A stretch of DNA of 9,653 nucleotides, taken from UBA11606 sp039188975 (GTDB lineage Bacteria > Actinomycetota > Acidimicrobiia > Acidimicrobiales > Aldehydirespiratoraceae). The notes below the pieces were generated by a model. It saw only the letters and a list, made by a program, of their open reading frames with translations. It was not told the origin of the DNA and did not search any database. Shown here piece after piece: positions 6,706 through 9,653 of this stretch (the first letter of the stretch is position 1; every line of letters begins with the position of its first letter). The DNA lies in NCBI GenBank assembly GCA_039188975.1, contig JBCCYT010000163.1, positions 1-9,653 on the forward strand, read 5' to 3'. The position numbers were made by a program, and so were the translations under genes.

Positions 6706-9342
6706 ATGTCGAATCCTTTGGGGCGCATGCGCCGCTGGGCCAGCATCGCGGTGATGGCCGCGCTGATCGGAGCACTCAATGTGCCCGCGGCCGCAGCACC
6801 GACCGACAGTGACGGCGACGGCATTGCCGACACGGACGACGTTGTGGCCAACATCGGCACGATCGTGTCGACTGACATGCCCACCCAACAGTCGAGCACC
6901 TACGCCGCGGCAACGGCCGACCATGCGGTCGACGGCAACCGCAACGGGCACCACTACCAGGGCCAATCCGTGTCGATCACCGCCAACGACGGACCCTGGT
7001 GGCAGGTCAACCTCGGCCGAGTGCACACACTCGACGGCATCAACCTGTACAACCGCACCGACGGCACCAGCGAGCGGCTCGGCGGCGCGGTCGTGATGAT
7101 CGCGACCCGCCCATTCACGAGCACCATGACCCTCGACGAGGCTCGCCACAACGCCAACTGGACCTTCACCGTGCCGAACAACCCGGGCGGTCTCATCCAG
7201 ATCCCGATCGAGACCCGAAGCGCCCAGTACGTGCGCGTTCAGCTCCCGTCGGGCCGAAGCCCGTACCTCCAACTCGCAGAAGTCGACGTGATCGGTGTCC
7301 CCGGGATGCTCAACGATGCAGACGGTGACTTCGTGATCGACGCGGAAGACACGATCGTCAACACCGGCAGCGTCATCTCGACCGGCGCCACCGCCAGCCA
7401 ATCGAGCGTCTGGACCGGTCGGCCCAACGTCTCCGCTGGCGCGGCGGTCGACGGCAACCGGGAGGGCGGTCGAGACGAAGCACACGGGCTTGCGATCACC
7501 GACGACGATGCCCCGTGGTGGACAGCCGACATCGGCGGGTGGCATTCGGTCAACGGCATCAACATCTGGAACCGAACCGACGGCAGCCAAACGCTCCTGG
7601 CCGGCGCCGAAGTCCTCCTCGCAGCCGACGCCTTCTCCGCCACGATGACCCACGCCGAGGCGCGGGCCCACGCGGTGTGGGCAGCCACCATCGGCGCCGA
7701 CCCGGGCAATCTGGTGCAGCTCGCCGTGCCCGACGAAACCGCCCGGTTCGTTCGTGTGCAGCTGAACGACGGCCGCCATCTCGGACTGGCCGAAGTCGAC
7801 GTGATCGCAACTGCGAGCCTGGGCGATATCGATGCTGATGGGGTCGCCGACGTCGACGACACGGTCGCCAACACCGGCACGGTCGTGTCGACCGGCAAAC
7901 CAGCAATCCAGTCGAGCGACTACGCCATTGCAACGGCCGAACGCGCCGTCGACGGCAACCGCAACGGGCACCACTATCAGGCTCAATCCGTGTCGATCAC
8001 CGCCAACGACGGGCCCTGGTGGCAGGTCGACCTCGAACGGCTTCACACGATCGATGGGATCAACCTCTACAACCGCACCGACGGCACGGGCGAACGGCTG
8101 GCGAACGCCGTCGTCATGATCGCCGAGCAGCCGTTCGGATCCGGCATGAGCCTGGCCGAGGCGCGAGCCCATGCGGTCTTCGCCTTCGACATCGGAGCCA
8201 ACCCGCAGGCGCTGACCCAAATCGATGTGCCCGACACCGCCGGCCAGTACGTCCGCATCCAGCTCCCGTCGAGCCGCAGCCCGTACCTTCAACTCGCCGA
8301 AGTCGACGTCCTCGGCATCCCCGGCATCCCGGGCGACGCCGACGCCGACGCGGTTCCCGACGCCGAAGACATCGTCGCCAATCGCGGATCGATCGTCTCG
8401 ACCGATCGACCCGCTACCCAATCGAGCACCTATAGCGACGACACGGCCGACCGCGCCGTCGATGGCAACCGCAGCCCAAACCTCGCCGACGACTCGATCG
8501 CCATCACCAGCAACGACGGGCCGTGGTGGCAAGTCGACCTCGAACGCCTCCAATCGATCAACGGCATCAACCTCTACAACCGAGGCGACGGCAGCGCATC
8601 TCGCCTCGCCCACGCGGTCGTGATGATCGCCGACCAACCGTTCACGACAACCATGAGTCTCAGCGAGGCCCAGAGCCATGCAACCTGGACCTACGCCGTC
8701 GGCACGGCCACCCCGTATCTCACCCAGCTCGCCGTACCCGACGTGGTCGGTCGCTATGTTCGCATCCAGCTGCCGTCCGGGACGACCCCGTTCCTCCAGC
8801 TCGCAGAAGTCGACGTGATCGCCGAACCGGACCTGGGCGACGCCGACGGCGATGGCATCGCCAATCACGCCGACCAGGTGAGCAACTCGCCGATCGTCTC
8901 CGTCGGGCAGCTCGCAACCCAGTCGAGCACCTACCAGACGCTGACCGCGGACCGGGCGGTCGATGGCAACCGCAGCGGCGACATGGCCGACAACTCGATT
9001 GCGATCACCGCCGACAACGAACCGTGGTGGCAGGTCGATCTCGGCGCGTTGCACACCGTCGACGGCGTGAACGTCTACAACCGGGTCACCGGTGCATCCG
9101 AACGACTCGGCGGTGCTGTCGTGATGGTCGCCGCCGAGCCCTTCACGGCCGACATGGGAGTCGCCGCCGCACGCTCGCACGCCTCGTGGACATTCACCAT
9201 CCCCTTCCGACCGGGCTACCTCACCCAAATCGACGTGCCCGACATCGACGGCCGCTACCTCCGCATCCAGCTGCCCGCCAACCGCAGCAGCTACCTGCAA
9301 CTCGCCGAGGTCGACGTGACCGGCACTCTCCCGACCCCGTAG
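6706..9342 (+). CDS. Secreted protein of five tandem discoidin / fucolectin-like (F5/8 type C-like) domains
   Basis: This 878-residue protein begins with a Sec signal peptide: RMRR at 7-10, a hydrophobic core at about 12-24, and cleavage probably after the AAAA at 28-31. Five repeats follow, at about 34-197, 204-369, 374-537, 544-706 and 712-878. Each opens with an Asp-rich thrombospondin-3-like loop (DSDGDGIADTDD in the first). Each then shows QSS, AVDGNR, a (P)WW...DL block, I-N-x-YNR and a closing VR-I/V-QL...LAEVDV. This is the signature of the discoidin/fucolectin-tachylectin lectin fold, a carbohydrate-binding beta-sandwich that usually binds calcium. The Arg pair seven residues apart in NRTDGTSERL (R117, R124 in repeat 1) matches the sugar-contacting pair of fucolectins. 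No cysteine, LPXTG, transmembrane tail or enzymatic domain is present, so it should be released or bound non-covalently. Multivalent glycan binding at the cell surface is the likely role (inference). Confidence 0.88.
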   Translation: MSNPLGRMRRWASIAVMAALIGALNVPAAAAPTDSDGDGIADTDDVVANIGTIVSTDMPTQQSSTYAAATADHAVDGNRNGHHYQGQSVSITANDGPWWQVNLGRVHTLDGINLYNRTDGTSERLGGAVVMIATRPFTSTMTLDEARHNANWTFTVPNNPGGLIQIPIETRSAQYVRVQLPSGRSPYLQLAEVDVIGVPGMLNDADGDFVIDAEDTIVNTGSVISTGATASQSSVWTGRPNVSAGAAVDGNREGGRDEAHGLAITDDDAPWWTADIGGWHSVNGINIWNRTDGSQTLLAGAEVLLAADAFSATMTHAEARAHAVWAATIGADPGNLVQLAVPDETARFVRVQLNDGRHLGLAEVDVIATASLGDIDADGVADVDDTVANTGTVVSTGKPAIQSSDYAIATAERAVDGNRNGHHYQAQSVSITANDGPWWQVDLERLHTIDGINLYNRTDGTGERLANAVVMIAEQPFGSGMSLAEARAHAVFAFDIGANPQALTQIDVPDTAGQYVRIQLPSSRSPYLQLAEVDVLGIPGIPGDADADAVPDAEDIVANRGSIVSTDRPATQSSTYSDDTADRAVDGNRSPNLADDSIAITSNDGPWWQVDLERLQSINGINLYNRGDGSASRLAHAVVMIADQPFTTTMSLSEAQSHATWTYAVGTATPYLTQLAVPDVVGRYVRIQLPSGTTPFLQLAEVDVIAEPDLGDADGDGIANHADQVSNSPIVSVGQLATQSSTYQTLTADRAVDGNRSGDMADNSIAITADNEPWWQVDLGALHTVDGVNVYNRVTGASERLGGAVVMVAAEPFTADMGVAAARSHASWTFTIPFRPGYLTQIDVPDIDGRYLRIQLPANRSSYLQLAEVDVTGTLPTP
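6805..7296 (+). repeat. Discoidin/fucolectin-like repeat 1
   Basis: Residues 34-197 of the lectin-like protein. It has the best-preserved Ca-loop-like start (DSDGDGIADTDD), the PWW block at 97-99, and Arg pair R117/R124. It is close to repeat 3 at DNA level: 77 of 81 bases match between 6928-7008 and 7948-8028. Confidence 0.85.
7315..7824 (+). repeat. Discoidin/fucolectin-like repeat 2 (divergent)
   Basis: Residues 204 to about 373 including the linker. The fold markers AVDGNR, PWW and AEVDVI are present. The second Arg of the pair is replaced: R290 is kept but position 297 is Leu (NRTDGSQTLLAG). The Tyr of YNR is Trp. It is the most diverged unit of the array. Confidence 0.85.
7825..8334 (+). 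repeat. Discoidin/fucolectin-like repeat 3
   Basis: Residues 374-543 including a GIPGIPG linker. Arg pair R457/R464 is intact. It shares the NGHHYQ-x-QSVSIT segment with repeat 1 and lies exactly 1020 bases downstream of it. Confidence 0.85.
8335..8838 (+). repeat. Discoidin/fucolectin-like repeat 4
   Basis: Residues 544-711 including the linker; 168 codons instead of 170. Arg pair R626/R633 is intact (NRGDGSASRL). The Asp loop is degenerate (DADADAVPDAED). With repeat 5 it shares the LADDSIAIT / MADNSIAIT subtype. Confidence 0.85.
8839..9339 (+). repeat. Discoidin/fucolectin-like repeat 5
   Basis: Residues 712-878, ending the protein without a C-terminal anchor. Arg pair R793/R800 is intact (NRVTGASERL). 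The opening loop reads DADGDGIANHAD. Confidence 0.85.
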
Positions 9343-9343
9343 A

Positions 9344-9372
9344 CGCCGCCTCCTCGCCTCACCCAGGCGGCG
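9344..9372 (+). terminator. Possible hairpin terminator after the lectin-like gene
   Basis: CGCCGCCT (9344-9351) pairs perfectly with AGGCGGCG (9365-9372), an 8-bp GC-rich stem around a 13-base loop that starts directly after the TAG. No T-run follows, so it is not a canonical intrinsic terminator. Such U-less hairpins are common in high-GC genomes. It also lies just before the next promoter. Confidence 0.35.
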
Positions 9373-9376
9373 ATGT

Positions 9377-9382
9377 CAGACT
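9377..9382 (+). promoter_or_regulatory. Candidate -10 box of a leaderless gene
   Basis: CAGACT, a near match to TANNNT, is followed by six bases (GCCGCC) and then the GTG at 9389. This is the same -10-to-start spacing as at 1325 and 3139. No Shine-Dalgarno is visible. No convincing -35 is seen. Confidence 0.4.
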
Positions 9383-9388
9383 GCCGCC

Positions 9389-9653
9389 GTGAGAGAGGGC
9401 GTCGTCGGGTTGTCGCAATGGGTCCGCCGACCACCGGTGGTCGTCTTCCTCATCGCCCTCGCCATCTATGGCACGAGCCCGGTCGTCAGCAACGGCGACT
9501 CGTACCTCACGGTGCCCACGTCGATGAGCGTGCTCAACGACGCCGACCTCGACCTGGACGAGTACCTCGGGCCGGGGACCGACGGCGGCAACGGCTACTT
9601 GCAGCGCCCCGACGGCTCGGGCGAACAGATCCCCGGCGTGCAGATGCCCCGCG
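9389..9653 (+). CDS. N-terminal part of a probable polytopic membrane protein, possibly a GT-C glycosyltransferase; runs off the window
   Basis: The GTG at 9389 opens a frame that stays open to the end (88 codons). A short basic N-terminus (VRR at 12-14) is followed by a hydrophobic segment at about 15-33 (PPVVVFLIALAIYGTSPVV). Then comes NGDSYLTVPTSMSVL with DADLDLDEY at 51-59. A first membrane helix followed by a GDS-Y-x-x-PT-x-x-L...LDLDEY motif is, from memory, typical of large polytopic proteins annotated as phospholipid-carrier-dependent or family 39-like glycosyltransferases, where the acidic first loop is catalytic. Only the first helix and loop are visible, so the class is tentative. 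If correct, it would make or modify surface glycans beside a putative glycan-binding protein. The start is supported by the leaderless spacing of CAGACT. Confidence 0.55.
   Translation, partial: MREGVVGLSQWVRRPPVVVFLIALAIYGTSPVVSNGDSYLTVPTSMSVLNDADLDLDEYLGPGTDGGNGYLQRPDGSGEQIPGVQMPR

Noticed and set aside
6259..9300. A 1013-codon open frame on the minus strand across the lectin-like gene
   Set aside because: It is antisense to a clearly coding gene with signal peptide and domain motifs. Its sequence is low-complexity V/D/G/R, and its openness is explained by GC-biased codon use repeated five times.

Overview
The window is GC-rich with a strongly G/C-biased third codon position. It has GTG/TTG starts, acidic exported proteins and several starts that look leaderless (a TANNNT -10 box six bases before the start codon). 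This fits a high-GC actinobacterium, probably a marine or aquatic Acidimicrobiia-like lineage. That placement is inferred from composition and gene style, not from a marker gene. I see no tRNA, rRNA, CRISPR array, transposase or integrase.

Layout. Positions 1-253 (minus strand) hold the N-terminal part of a small P-loop kinase of the FlaR / 'topology modulation' type. A possible 16-codon leader ORF lies just upstream of it. Position 366 starts a divergent 303-residue 2-oxoglutarate/Fe(II) oxygenase. Positions 1325-6616 carry three tandem paralogous genes for single-pass membrane proteins with acidic linkers and large Asp-box, propeller-like exported domains. The first two have a cytoplasmic four-cysteine zinc ribbon, which the third lacks. 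Position 6706 starts a secreted 878-residue protein made of five tandem discoidin/fucolectin-like domains with a near-perfect 510-base period. The window ends inside a gene starting at 9389 for what is probably a polytopic membrane protein, possibly a GT-C type glycosyltransferase.

How the parts may work together (inference). The paralog trio and the lectin-like protein are co-directional. Genes two and three overlap by 8 bases, and the lectin gene begins 89 bases further on. Together they look like a surface module: membrane-anchored extracytoplasmic propellers, two with a metal-binding cytoplasmic tip, next to a secreted multivalent carbohydrate-binding protein. The function of the propeller family is not known to me. 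This module is the best candidate here for something undescribed. The kinase and oxygenase look like unrelated neighbours.
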